A stretch of 64,000 nucleotides of DNA from Salinicola aestuarinus (GTDB lineage: Bacteria; Pseudomonadota; Gammaproteobacteria; Pseudomonadales; Halomonadaceae): the NCBI RefSeq assembly GCF_003206645.1, contig NZ_PZJP01000005.1, positions 290,836-354,835 of the forward strand, given 5' to 3'. Both the position numbers and the translations under genes were made by a program. This document shows positions 1-8,004 of this stretch, piece by piece (position 1 is the first letter of the stretch; every line of letters begins with the position of its first letter). The notes beneath the pieces are model-generated. The model ran no database searches. It had not been told where the DNA came from and saw only the letters and a program-made list of their open reading frames with translations.

Positions 1-1291
1 CCACGCTGCCGCAGGCGACCACGTAGCACTCGTTCTCGATGGCGCGGGCCTGGGCGCAGTGGCGCACGCGCAGGTAGCTGTTCTTGGTATCGGTCCAGAA
101 CGGCACGATCAGGATGTCCATGTCCTGCTCGGCGAGCAGGCGCGGTAGTTCCGGGAACTCGACGTCGTAGCAGATCAGGATGCCCACGCGGCCGGCGTCG
201 GTTTCGAACACCTGCAGTTCGTCGCCGCCTTCGACGATCCAGTCCCGGCGCTCCTGCGGGGTGATGTGCAGCTTCGCCTGACGGTCGATGCTGCCGTCGC
301 GATGGCAGAGGTACGCCACGTTGTAGAGCTTGCCGTCCTCGCCGATCTCGACCATGGAGCCGGCGACGATGTTGATGTTGTAGGAGATCGCCATGCGGGA
401 GATCTCGGTCTTGAAGCGCTCGGTAAAGCCCGCCAGAAACTGAATCGCCGCGGCCTGATCGGTCTGGTCGGTCAGCGCCATCAGCGGCGTGTTGAACAGT
501 TCCGGGAAGACGGCGAAGTCACTCTGGTAGTCGGAGATGGCGTCGACGTAGAACTCCACCTGCTCGAGCACTTTCTCCACCGAGTCGAACTCGCGCATCT
601 GCCACTGCACCGCGCCTACGCGAACCTGGGTCTTTCGCGTGTCGATCACCAGGCTCGCCGGCTCATAGAGGATGTTATTCCACTCGAGCAGGGTGGCGTA
701 GCCCATCGATTTCTCGTCTTCGGGCAGATACTTCTTCAACAGCCGCTTGACCAGGAAGTCGTTGGCGAGCTGGAACGAGAGGATCGGGTCGTAGAACTCC
801 TTGCGGGCGACCCGCTCGATGTACTCGCTCGGCTCCATCTCGTCGGCGTGCTGGTGGTAGTGGGGGATTCGCCCGCCGGCGAGAATCGCACGCAGGTTCA
901 TCGAGCGGCAGAGATCCTTGCGCGCCTCGTACAGGCGCCGGCCCAGACGGTAGCCGCGGTAGGCGGGGTCGATCAGCACGTCGAGGCCGTAGATGGCGTC
1001 GCCGTCGGCGTCGTTGAGGATGATCTCGCGATGGCCGATCAGCTCATCGTATTTGTGCGGGTTGGAGAAGCGGTCGTAGTCCACCTGCACGGTGAGGGCG
1101 ACACCGACGATCTTGTCGTCGTCCTCGATCAGGATCTGGCCATCGGGGAACTCGTCGATCAGCTTGTCGATGGTGAGCTTCGACCAGGCGCCGCCGATAT
1201 CGTCGTAGATGGCGTCCATCAGCCGCTTGAGCTGCGGGTAGTCCTCGGAAGCGAGGTTACGCAGATTGAGATGCAGTTCTTCCAGAGACAT
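1..1291 (-). CDS. Bifunctional GNAT acetyltransferase / carbon-nitrogen hydrolase (3' end outside window)
   Basis: Translated from the minus strand, about 430 residues are visible before the window edge. Residues 1-200 form a GNAT-like domain, with an acyl-CoA loop around DPAYRGYRLGRRLY near residue 110. A nitrilase-superfamily domain starts near residue 220. The Glu-Lys-Cys triad is visible: Glu in FPELFN, Lys in QAKLHITP and Cys in ILICYDVEFPE. Such proteins are commonly annotated as GNAT/amidohydrolase fusions of unknown substrate; the hydrolase half would cleave an amide or nitrile C-N bond. The ATG at 1289-1291 is the first good start. The gene is divergent from the porin operon at 1620. 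The C-terminus is missing only because the window ends. Confidence 0.9.
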   Translation of the reverse strand, partial: MSLEELHLNLRNLASEDYPQLKRLMDAIYDDIGGAWSKLTIDKLIDEFPDGQILIEDDDKIVGVALTVQVDYDRFSNPHKYDELIGHREIILNDADGDAIYGLDVLIDPAYRGYRLGRRLYEARKDLCRSMNLRAILAGGRIPHYHQHADEMEPSEYIERVARKEFYDPILSFQLANDFLVKRLLKKYLPEDEKSMGYATLLEWNNILYEPASLVIDTRKTQVRVGAVQWQMREFDSVEKVLEQVEFYVDAISDYQSDFAVFPELFNTPLMALTDQTDQAAAIQFLAGFTERFKTEISRMAISYNINIVAGSMVEIGEDGKLYNVAYLCHRDGSIDRQAKLHITPQERRDWIVEGGDELQVFETDAGRVGILICYDVEFPELPRLLAEQDMDILIVPFWTDTKNSYLRVRHCAQARAIENECYVVACGSV

Positions 1292-1619
1292 GCGTGCCTA
1301 GCTCCTTGAATACGCGGAAACGAGTCGTCGAGCGGAACCTGGTGTGCGGTGGCGGCGCGCAAGCGCTCGCCGAGTCCCGGACGCAAAAACAGGCGCTGAG
1401 TCTAGCACGTCGGCTGCAACCCACCCTGACAGCCCCGTTGCCGGTCGGGTGTCAGCGCCTGACGCCGCGGTGACGGTTTAAGGGGTCGTCATCATGTGGC
1501 GGCAGCCGATAACGAACTCAAGTCGAGGTGTGCTTAAGATTTGCCGCCGTCTGCCGACAATAACTTCACCTCTGTAACCTTTCTTTACAATTCGGGTGTC
1601 GTCGGCGCCGGAGAGATGT
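1292..1619. promoter_or_regulatory. Divergent intergenic region
   Basis: This 328-base gap separates two divergent genes and should hold both promoters. On the plus side a TACAAT hexamer at 1586-1591 could be a -10 element about 30 bases before the ATG at 1620. Two similar heptamers, CTGTAAC at 1572 and CTTTACA at 1583, are spaced 11 bases apart as in a Pho box, but the match to the PhoB consensus is weak. I see no gene here. Confidence 0.35.
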
Positions 1620-2897
1620 ATGAAGCGATTGTGGTTTGCGCGGCTCAGTCCGCGCCGACGGAGACGAACCCGACAGCGAAGTGTCGGATCGGGACCGGCG
1701 GGTTCTGCCAGGGGAGAGAACCCACGCCTCGGGCTGACAGCGCTGGGGCTTGTGTCCTGGGCGCTGTGTCTGGCCGCACCGATCCCGTCGGCGTTCGGTC
1801 ACCCGCTCGACGATGAAACCCGGCTGAGGTTCAGCGGTTTCGGCACGCTCGCGGCCGTTCACAGCGATCAGGCGAATGCGGATTTCGTTCGCGACATCAG
1901 TCAGCGCGAGGGCGCCGGCGATGGCTGGAGCGGCAAGACCGATTCGCTGCTCGGCGCGCAGCTCGGCTATCGCTTCACCGATGAACTCGACGTGGTGGTC
2001 CAGGGGCTGAGTCGCTATCAGGAGTCCGGGCACTTCGAGCCGGAGCTGAGCTGGGCGTTCGTGCGTTACCGGCCCGACCCCGCCGTGCAGCTTCGCGCGG
2101 GGCGGCTGGGCTGGGACGTCTATCAACTCGCCGATTCCCGCTACGTCGGATATGCCTACAACTGGGTGCGGCCGCCGGTGGATCACTTCGGCACGCTGCA
2201 GCTGGTCCACATCGACGGCGCGGACGTGACGTTCAAGCAGCCGGTGGGCAGCGACCTGGTGCGTTTGAAGCTCTACGCCGGTCGCTCCGACAGCGAGATC
2301 TATCTCACTGAGGGGCTGTCCGCCGAATTCGACGTCGATCAGGTCTACGGCGGCAATCTCGACTACGAGACGGGCCCTTGGCGGTTTCGGGTGAGCTATA
2401 CCCAGATCCACTCCGATGTCGACTATCGCGGCCCGGTCGCCGACGCGATCGAGCGCGTGCCGTTCGCCAATCTCGATCCGAACAACGTGCTGGGAGATGT
2501 GTTCGGATTCGATCGCATTACGCTCTTCTCGTTGGGCGCGCTTTACGACCGCGGGCCGCTGACGGTGCAGGCGATGGTCAATCGCAGCAAAGTGACGCGC
2601 TACGAGGGCCAGATCGACTCCGGCTTCGTCTCCGTCGGCTATCGGGTTCAGCGGGTCACGCCTTTCGTCATGATGTCGAAGGTCAAGACGACCTCCACCC
2701 ACCCTGACGGCAGCGATATCGATCAGCAGACCTATTCACTGGGGGCGCGATACGACGTTGCCGCCAACCTGGCGCTCAAGGCGCAGCTCGACCGCATCGA
2801 TACGCGCAGCCCGGGCTTCCTGTGGCGCGATACCGACAGCGACTGGCGCGGAGGGTGGAGTTCGGTCTTCACCCTCGGTCTGGACTTCATCTTCTAG
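1620..2897 (+). CDS. Outer-membrane beta-barrel (porin-like) protein
   Basis: The protein has 425 residues. The ATG at 1620 was chosen because GGAGAG lies just upstream; a GTG at 1596 is also open. The N-terminus is unusually basic (Lys/Arg over about 40 residues) before a hydrophobic stretch around LGLVSWALCLAAPIPSAFG, probably an export signal. The rest is rich in alternating aromatic and polar residues, ends in LGLDFIF with a terminal Phe, and fits a trimeric-porin-like barrel. It is the first gene of a compact operon with a periplasmic-binding-like protein 9 bases downstream and a diguanylate cyclase. The barrel probably supplies the ligand the next two proteins handle; the ligand is unknown. 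Confidence 0.75.
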   Translation: MKRLWFARLSPRRRRRTRQRSVGSGPAGSARGENPRLGLTALGLVSWALCLAAPIPSAFGHPLDDETRLRFSGFGTLAAVHSDQANADFVRDISQREGAGDGWSGKTDSLLGAQLGYRFTDELDVVVQGLSRYQESGHFEPELSWAFVRYRPDPAVQLRAGRLGWDVYQLADSRYVGYAYNWVRPPVDHFGTLQLVHIDGADVTFKQPVGSDLVRLKLYAGRSDSEIYLTEGLSAEFDVDQVYGGNLDYETGPWRFRVSYTQIHSDVDYRGPVADAIERVPFANLDPNNVLGDVFGFDRITLFSLGALYDRGPLTVQAMVNRSKVTRYEGQIDSGFVSVGYRVQRVTPFVMMSKVKTTSTHPDGSDIDQQTYSLGARYDVAANLALKAQLDRIDTRSPGFLWRDTDSDWRGGWSSVFTLGLDFIF

Positions 2898-2906
2898 GGA
2901 CGCGTC

Positions 2907-3323
2907 ATGAACCGAGTCCGACTGTTTTTGCTTGTGTCGATGCTGCTGGTCGCGGTTCCGGCCGGCGCCGACATCCTGGTCGTCGTCAATCCCGACAGCG
3001 GCATCCGGACGCTGTCACGCAGTGACGCGATCAATATCTTCATGGGGCGGTATCGCAAGTTGCCCAACGGGGGGCTGGCGCTGCCGGTCGATCTGGTGTC
3101 ACTCAAGCCGCGCTTCTATCGTGCGCTGGTCGACAAGAATCTCGCAGCGATCAACTCCTACTGGGCGCGGCTCGTCTTCTCCGGCGAGGCATCGCCGCCG
3201 CAGCAGAGCCAAAGTGCCGCTGACGTCCATCATTTGTTGGCTCACAACCCCAACGTTCTCGGATATGTCGACAGCGAGACGGCCTGGGATGACTTGCGCG
3301 TCGTGCTGACGCTCGATGAATAA
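2907..3323 (+). CDS. Small periplasmic phosphate-binding-like (PBP-like) protein
   Basis: The product is 138 residues with a clean signal peptide (hydrophobic residues 4-18, then PAGADI). The mature part starts VVVNPDSGIRTLSRSDAINI and continues with a FMGRYRKLPNGG segment, the signature of short single-domain proteins related to phosphate ABC transporter binding proteins (PstS-like). At about 115 mature residues it is less than half the length of a full PstS, so it is probably a sensory or accessory protein rather than a transporter subunit. Its stop overlaps the start of the downstream GGDEF gene by 8 bases, implying translational coupling. No Pst permease is nearby. Confidence 0.75.
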   Translation: MNRVRLFLLVSMLLVAVPAGADILVVVNPDSGIRTLSRSDAINIFMGRYRKLPNGGLALPVDLVSLKPRFYRALVDKNLAAINSYWARLVFSGEASPPQQSQSAADVHHLLAHNPNVLGYVDSETAWDDLRVVLTLDE

Positions 3324-4941
3324 CCCGATGACGCGTCTGCTGCTGCTCTTCCGCACGCGCCTGGCACTGCGCACCACGGCGATCATTCTGCTGATCGTCG
3401 CGCTGCTTGGCGGTCTGTTTCTGGGCATCGCCGTCCAACTGCGCGCGGCCAACGTCAAACAGACACAGCAGATCCGCCTGGAAGAGCTGCTCACGACGGT
3501 CGAGCGGACCGCGCAGATCGCCTGCTTTCTGGCCGATGAGCGAATGGCGCAGGAGGTCACGCAGGGGCTTCTGAGCAACAATATCGTCAATGCGGTCACG
3601 ATTCGGGCGAGCGATGGAACGGTGCTCGCCGCGGGGCGAACCGGGCCGAGGCTTGCCGAGACGACGCTATCGCCAGTCGTTCGCGAGGTCAGCTCGCCGT
3701 TCGAGCCCGGTGTGAACGTGTGTCGCATGACCGTCGAGCCGGATCAGGACGAGGTCGATCTCAAGGTCGCCCAGGCGTCGATCTTCCTGGGTGCGGCGCT
3801 GTTGCTGCAGCTTCTCGGGATCGGCGTCTGCGTCATTCTGGTGGTCGCGCGTTACGTGACCCGACCGATTACCGGGATATCACACCGGTTGAGCGAGCTC
3901 GAGGTGGAAACGGGACAGAAGCTCAAGGCGCCGCGCAGCAACCGTGACGATGAGATCGGTGCGCTGGTTGCCAGCGTCAACGTGATGATCGACAACCTGG
4001 TCGCGAGTCTCGGTCAGGAACGCCGCTTGAGGGTGGAGCGTGAAGTCGAGGAGCGCCGCTACCGGGCAATTTTCGACAACGTCGAGGCGGGACTGTTCGA
4101 ACTCGATGGCCAAGGGCTGATGCGCTCGGCCAACCCGGCGTTTCGCCGGCTGTTCGGCATCGAGCGGCAGCGGGATCTTGACGCCGACCCCATCGCGTTC
4201 GCTTCGCTGGCACCGGGCGACGCCAGCATCGAGACGGCGAGCGGTCGGGAGCGCGATGAGAAGCGCGAGGGGCAGCGCGAGTATCTCTGCGAAGTCACGC
4301 AAGAGGGCGGGTCACGCTGGATCAGCCTGCTGGTCAAACCGCTGGAGACGGGGCGACTGCAGGGGGTCGCCCACGACGTGACGGAGCGCAAGCACGCCGC
4401 CGAGACGGCGGCGCAGATGGCGGTGACGGACCCGCTCACCGGGCTCGGCAACCGCCGCGGATTCGATCACCGTCTGGCGGTGATGGCGCGCCATTACCGG
4501 CTCTACCCGAGCCGCCACCACTCGCTGATGATGCTCGATTTCGATCATTTCAAGCAGATCAATGACACCCACGGGCATCACGCCGGCGATCGCGTGCTTC
4601 GCCACGTCGCCAGGACCCTTTCCGGCCTGTTGCGGCAGCGAGACTACATCGCGCGTCTCGGTGGCGACGAGTTCGTGGTACTGCTGGAGGGCTGTGAGCG
4701 TCACGACGAGGTGGAAACGCTCATCCAGCGCTTTCTCGCGTGTCTGGAGACCCCCATCCCGCTGGAAGATGGCGCGGGGACGGAGATACGGCTCGGGGTC
4801 AGCCTGGGTATCGCCACGCTGGGTATCGACACCGACAGCCCACAGCAGGCGGTCGAAATGGCGGATCGGGCGATGTATGCCGCCAAGCGCGCCGGGCGCA
4901 ATACCTGGCGCTTCTACGCCACCGAGATGGCGAAGACGTGA
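3316..4941 (+). CDS. Membrane diguanylate cyclase (TM-periplasmic-TM-HAMP-PAS-GGDEF)
   Basis: The 541-residue protein has a transmembrane helix near residues 16-41, a periplasmic domain of about 110 residues, a second helix near 153-178, a HAMP linker (about 179-230), a PAS-like domain (about 247-360) and a GGDEF domain. The active-site GGDEF is intact at residues 449-453, and the inhibitory I-site RQRD sits at 440-443, exactly five residues before it. It should therefore make cyclic di-GMP with product feedback inhibition. It overlaps the upstream PBP-like gene by 8 bases, so the periplasmic domain very likely senses the state of that protein. A second Met at 3328 is an alternative start. 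Confidence 0.93.
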   Translation: MNNPMTRLLLLFRTRLALRTTAIILLIVALLGGLFLGIAVQLRAANVKQTQQIRLEELLTTVERTAQIACFLADERMAQEVTQGLLSNNIVNAVTIRASDGTVLAAGRTGPRLAETTLSPVVREVSSPFEPGVNVCRMTVEPDQDEVDLKVAQASIFLGAALLLQLLGIGVCVILVVARYVTRPITGISHRLSELEVETGQKLKAPRSNRDDEIGALVASVNVMIDNLVASLGQERRLRVEREVEERRYRAIFDNVEAGLFELDGQGLMRSANPAFRRLFGIERQRDLDADPIAFASLAPGDASIETASGRERDEKREGQREYLCEVTQEGGSRWISLLVKPLETGRLQGVAHDVTERKHAAETAAQMAVTDPLTGLGNRRGFDHRLAVMARHYRLYPSRHHSLMMLDFDHFKQINDTHGHHAGDRVLRHVARTLSGLLRQRDYIARLGGDEFVVLLEGCERHDEVETLIQRFLACLETPIPLEDGAGTEIRLGVSLGIATLGIDTDSPQQAVEMADRAMYAAKRAGRNTWRFYATEMAKT

Positions 4942-4971
4942 GTCACGCCCTCGCGCCAGCGACGGTGAGAT

Positions 4972-5586
4972 TCACGACGGGCGGCGCATCTCGAAAAGCG
5001 CCTCGTTGCTGATCTCGAAATAGTCCCCCGGTCCGCCACCGCGGAGGATCGGACGCGCCGCGGCGGTCTGATAAACGCCGTCGTCGATCAGCGCGGTGTC
5101 GATATGCACGCCGACCACTTCGCCCAGCACCAGCCAGTTGTCCATCGACTCGCCGGCGGCAGAGGTGAGCCGGAGGCACTGGCTCAGCCGGCACTCGAAG
5201 ACGACCTGGGCTTCCTTGACGTGAGGCACGTCGATGACCGAAGACGGCGTCGCCGTCAGCGCGGCCAGATCGAATTCATCCACATCCGGTTCGACCGTGG
5301 CGGCGCTCTGGTTCATCGCCTCGCCGAGCGCGCGGGTCGCCAGATGCCAGCAGAATTCGCCGGTCTGCTCGATGTTGCGCACGCTGTCCTTGTAGCCGGC
5401 GCTGGCGAAACCGATGATCGGCGGCGCATCGGCGAACGCATTGAAGAAGCTGTAGGGGGCCAGGTTGAGATTGCCCTGGCGGTCGCGGGAGGAGATCCAG
5501 CCGATCGGGCGCGGTCCGACGATCGCCTTGAAGGGGTTATGGGCCAGACCGTGGCCGTTGGCGGGTTCGTAGAAATGAGTCGTCAT
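4972..5586 (-). CDS. Flavin reductase-like domain protein (FMN-binding)
   Basis: The 204-residue protein starts MTTHFYEPANG. The ATG at 5586 matches the family's usual N-terminus; an upstream in-frame start at 5622 would add 12 unlikely residues. The segment FKAIVGPRPIGWISSRDRQG followed by NLAPYSFFNAFADAPPI is characteristic of the flavin-reductase/DUF447-like split-barrel family, which binds FMN and acts as a flavin reductase or oxygenase partner. No oxygenase gene is adjacent, so the substrate is unknown. It is convergent with the diguanylate cyclase, with only 30 bases between them. Confidence 0.85.
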   Translation of the reverse strand: MTTHFYEPANGHGLAHNPFKAIVGPRPIGWISSRDRQGNLNLAPYSFFNAFADAPPIIGFASAGYKDSVRNIEQTGEFCWHLATRALGEAMNQSAATVEPDVDEFDLAALTATPSSVIDVPHVKEAQVVFECRLSQCLRLTSAAGESMDNWLVLGEVVGVHIDTALIDDGVYQTAAARPILRGGGPGDYFEISNEALFEMRRPS

Positions 5587-5688
5587 GAAAAGCGTTCCGA
5601 AAACGTTGAACGAGTAGAACATTGGCCGCGCGTGTCACGGCCAGTGTCCGGGGGGAGTTCCTGTCACCGCCGGCCACTGAGCGAACGA

Positions 5689-5719
5689 CGCCCGACTCGG
5701 CACGGGGCCGAGTCGGGCG
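5689..5719 (-). terminator. Rho-independent-type hairpin after glsB-like gene
   Basis: Perfect 13-bp stem (5689-5701 with 5707-5719) and a five-base loop ACGGG. On the minus strand it lies 30 bases after the stop of the GlsB-like gene and is followed by TCGTT, a weak U-tract. Confidence 0.65.
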
Positions 5720-5748
5720 CATCGGTAAAGCGCGGGGCGTGGAGCGGG

Positions 5749-5997
5749 TTACTTACGCACGACGCGATAGAGCACCAGCAGCACGATGGCGCCGAGGATC
5801 GCGACGGCGAAGCTGCCGACGTTGAAGCCGGACACGCTGCCAAAGCCCAGCGCGGTACCGATCCAGCCACCGACCACGGCACCCAGGATCCCGATGATGA
5901 TGGTGACGATGAAACCGCCCGGATCCTTGCCCGGCATGATCAGTTTCGCAATGGCGCCGGCGATCAGGCCGAAGATGATCCACGCAATGATGCCCAT
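5749..5997 (-). CDS. GlsB/YeaQ/YmgE family membrane protein
   Basis: An 82-residue hydrophobic protein with three predicted transmembrane segments, starting MGIIAWIIFGLIAGAIAKLI. The motif MPGKDPGGFIVTIIIGILGA and the following glycine-rich GGWIG are hallmarks of the transglycosylase-associated/GlsB stress-response family of small inner-membrane proteins. Its biochemical role is not established. It is probably monocistronic: the flavin reductase on the same strand starts about 160 bases downstream, beyond a strong hairpin. AAGGAGAAG before the ATG is a good ribosome binding site. Confidence 0.9.
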   Translation of the reverse strand: MGIIAWIIFGLIAGAIAKLIMPGKDPGGFIVTIIIGILGAVVGGWIGTALGFGSVSGFNVGSFAVAILGAIVLLVLYRVVRK

Positions 5998-6125
5998 AGT
6001 GCTTCTCCTTGCTCAGTCAGATGCGCATGCTGTCTCCCTGCATGCCTGACGAAAGCTAGTCGGCGCTGCGGCTATCGACAAGCGCTTATCTCGGCGCCCG
6101 GCCGCTGGCGGCTTCGCGGCGCTGC

Positions 6126-6839
6126 TTACTGAGTGCGGCTGGCCAGAAACGTCAGTGTGTGGCCGTGGGCCAGTGCGGAAGCGTGCTGGTTGTAGCTCGC
6201 CCGCGCCCAGCAGTTGAAGCCGTGCTCGGCGTTGTCGTAGAGGTGAACCTCGACGTCACTGCGGCCGGCGAAGGCGTCGCGAGTCTGCTCGACGTGCTCG
6301 AGCGGAATATGGTCGTCTTCGGCACCGAAGTGGAACTGCGTCGGCACCTTGAGTTCATCCGCACGGCCGAGGTGCTCGGTCACACCGCCCGCGTAGTAGC
6401 AGATGGCAGCATCGACGCCGGCATCCAGGCCGCAGAGGTAGGAGAGCACGCCGCCCATGCAGTAGCCCACGGAGGCCACGGGGCCGTCGCAGACCGGGCT
6501 CGCCCGTAGTGCTTTGGTGACGGCACGCAGGTCGCTGATGGCGGTGGGGAAATCGAGCGCGTTCTTGTGCGCCACCGCTTCCTTCCAGTCGTCGCCGTCG
6601 TAGCCCAGCTCCACGCCGGGCATCTCGCGCCAGAATACGTCGGGAGCGATGACGGTATAGCCATCCATCGCGTACTGCTCGGCGACGCCGCGGATATGGC
6701 CGTTGACGCCGAAGATCTCCTGAATCAGCACGATGCCGGGGCCTTTACCCTTCGGCGGCAGCGCCTGATAGGCGTTGAACGTCTTGCCATCCTCGGCGGT
6801 GATCTCGATCCACTCGGTCTTGATGGTCGTCTGAGACAT
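6126..6839 (-). CDS. Dienelactone hydrolase family protein
   Basis: The 237-residue alpha/beta hydrolase starts MSQTTIKTEW. The ATG at 6839 is preceded by GAGGT; a longer in-frame start at 6923 lacks support. Visible catalytic features are the nucleophile Cys in VGYCMGG (dienelactone hydrolases use Cys at this position), an acidic residue in FGAEDDHIP and the late His in NAEHGFNC. The family hydrolyses dienelactone or related carboxy-esters. With no catechol-pathway gene nearby the physiological substrate is unclear. An IclR regulator is divergent at 7244, which may hint at joint control. Confidence 0.9.
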   Translation of the reverse strand: MSQTTIKTEWIEITAEDGKTFNAYQALPPKGKGPGIVLIQEIFGVNGHIRGVAEQYAMDGYTVIAPDVFWREMPGVELGYDGDDWKEAVAHKNALDFPTAISDLRAVTKALRASPVCDGPVASVGYCMGGVLSYLCGLDAGVDAAICYYAGGVTEHLGRADELKVPTQFHFGAEDDHIPLEHVEQTRDAFAGRSDVEVHLYDNAEHGFNCWARASYNQHASALAHGHTLTFLASRTQ

Positions 6840-7243
6840 GCGGTTTACCTCGCAACGGGAAAGAACGTGAAAAGGGATAAACAGGTGACGGGGCGTTGCC
6901 GAACCCGGGGAGAAGTCTAGCAAGTGAGTGCCGTTTTGCAGCCGATGCGTCGTTCAACCCCGAGACGGCGTCTCGCGGTGATCCGATGTGAGTGCTCACA
7001 CTGCAGTGAACCCCGTGAGCGTGGCCGGTGGGTCACCCCGCCGGCAGCCGCGAGCGTTCGGCCAGTCGCCGGGCCAGCAGCGATGCCGGCAAGGTTCTCT
7101 CCAGTGCACTCTTGTTTTACCATGCGAAATACTCTTCGAGGTGCCAGATGGCGACATGCCGGCGCTGGTCGCTTGCGGTGCCCGTGAGATTGATCCCGAC
7201 CCGGACGGGGCATCGTCACTCTTCAATCGCCAAGGAATCCGCC
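6840..7243. promoter_or_regulatory. Divergent intergenic region with inverted repeats
   Basis: This 404-base gap lies between the dienelactone hydrolase (minus) and the IclR gene (plus). It contains an inverted repeat CGAGAC-GGC-GTCTCG at 6961-6975 and, 12 bases on, GTGAG-TG-CTCAC at 6988-6999. These could be operators for the divergent regulator, but nothing links them to IclR by sequence alone. Short open frames here have no recognisable protein features. Confidence 0.35.
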
Positions 7244-7906
7244 ATGACCCAACGCCGTGTCGAAGCCGTGGAGCGAGCGCTCACTCTGCTCGAAGCATTC
7301 ACGACTCAGCGCCCGGCGCTGTCGCTGACAGAGCTCTCTCACGCCACGGGGTTCTACAAGAGCACCATCCTGCGGCTGATGTCATCGCTGGAGCGCTACG
7401 GTTATGCCGTGCGCGACGGTCGGGGAATCTATCGTATCGGGCCGGCGGTGGTGCGTCTGGCGCCGATCGCGGTGGAGGACGACACGCTGGAGCGACTGGT
7501 ACGACCGGTACTGACGGCGCTTCGCGACGCCACCGGGGAGACGGCCTCTTTCCACCTGCATGACGGCGGCCAGCGGCTCTGTCGCCTCGTCGAGATCGGG
7601 CATGGCGAGATCCGCCATCACCTCGAGGAGGGCACGGTCTTCGATCTGAACCGCGGCGCGACCGGACAGGCGCTGCAAGAAGAGGGAGGGCGCGGCGATA
7701 TCTTCCTGAGCAAGGATGTCGCCTGTGCCGGTCTCTCCGCGCTGGCCGTGGCGGTTCACACTCCGGATGGAAAGCGGGTGGGCGCGCTGACGCTCTCGGG
7801 GGCGACGCCGCGCTTCATCGACGAGCCGGATGGCGAACTGACCGTTGCGCTGAGATCGCAGCTCACGGCCCTCGAGGCGAACTGGCCGGGACCCCTTCAC
7901 GGCTAG
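7244..7906 (+). CDS. IclR family transcriptional regulator
   Basis: The 220-residue protein starts MTQRRVEAVERALTLLEAF. The ATG at 7244 has AAGGAA upstream; the much longer open frame from 7028 is rejected. Residues 5-75 form the winged HTH (LSLTELSHATGFYKSTILRL), followed by a shortened IclR effector domain (about residues 85-215). The family usually has about 250-270 residues, so the C-terminal domain is compact. Such proteins control catabolic operons in response to small aromatic or organic acids. The nearest candidate target is the divergent dienelactone hydrolase. Confidence 0.9.
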   Translation: MTQRRVEAVERALTLLEAFTTQRPALSLTELSHATGFYKSTILRLMSSLERYGYAVRDGRGIYRIGPAVVRLAPIAVEDDTLERLVRPVLTALRDATGETASFHLHDGGQRLCRLVEIGHGEIRHHLEEGTVFDLNRGATGQALQEEGGRGDIFLSKDVACAGLSALAVAVHTPDGKRVGALTLSGATPRFIDEPDGELTVALRSQLTALEANWPGPLHG

Positions 7907-8004
7907 CGTGGCCTCACGATCCGTCGGCAGGGTATGCGCCTTCATCGATGTGACATCCGGATCTGCGACAGTCACTGGCTTCGATAACCGACCGGAGCCG
8001 CACC

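Noticed and set aside
266-1309. 347-residue open frame on the plus strand
   Set aside because: It is antisense to the GNAT-nitrilase gene, whose minus-strand translation shows two clear domains; the plus-strand product is a compositional shadow.
7125-7138. CGAA-N6-TTCG as an IclR operator
   Set aside because: Four-base arms are expected often by chance in 400 bases, and no second copy is present.
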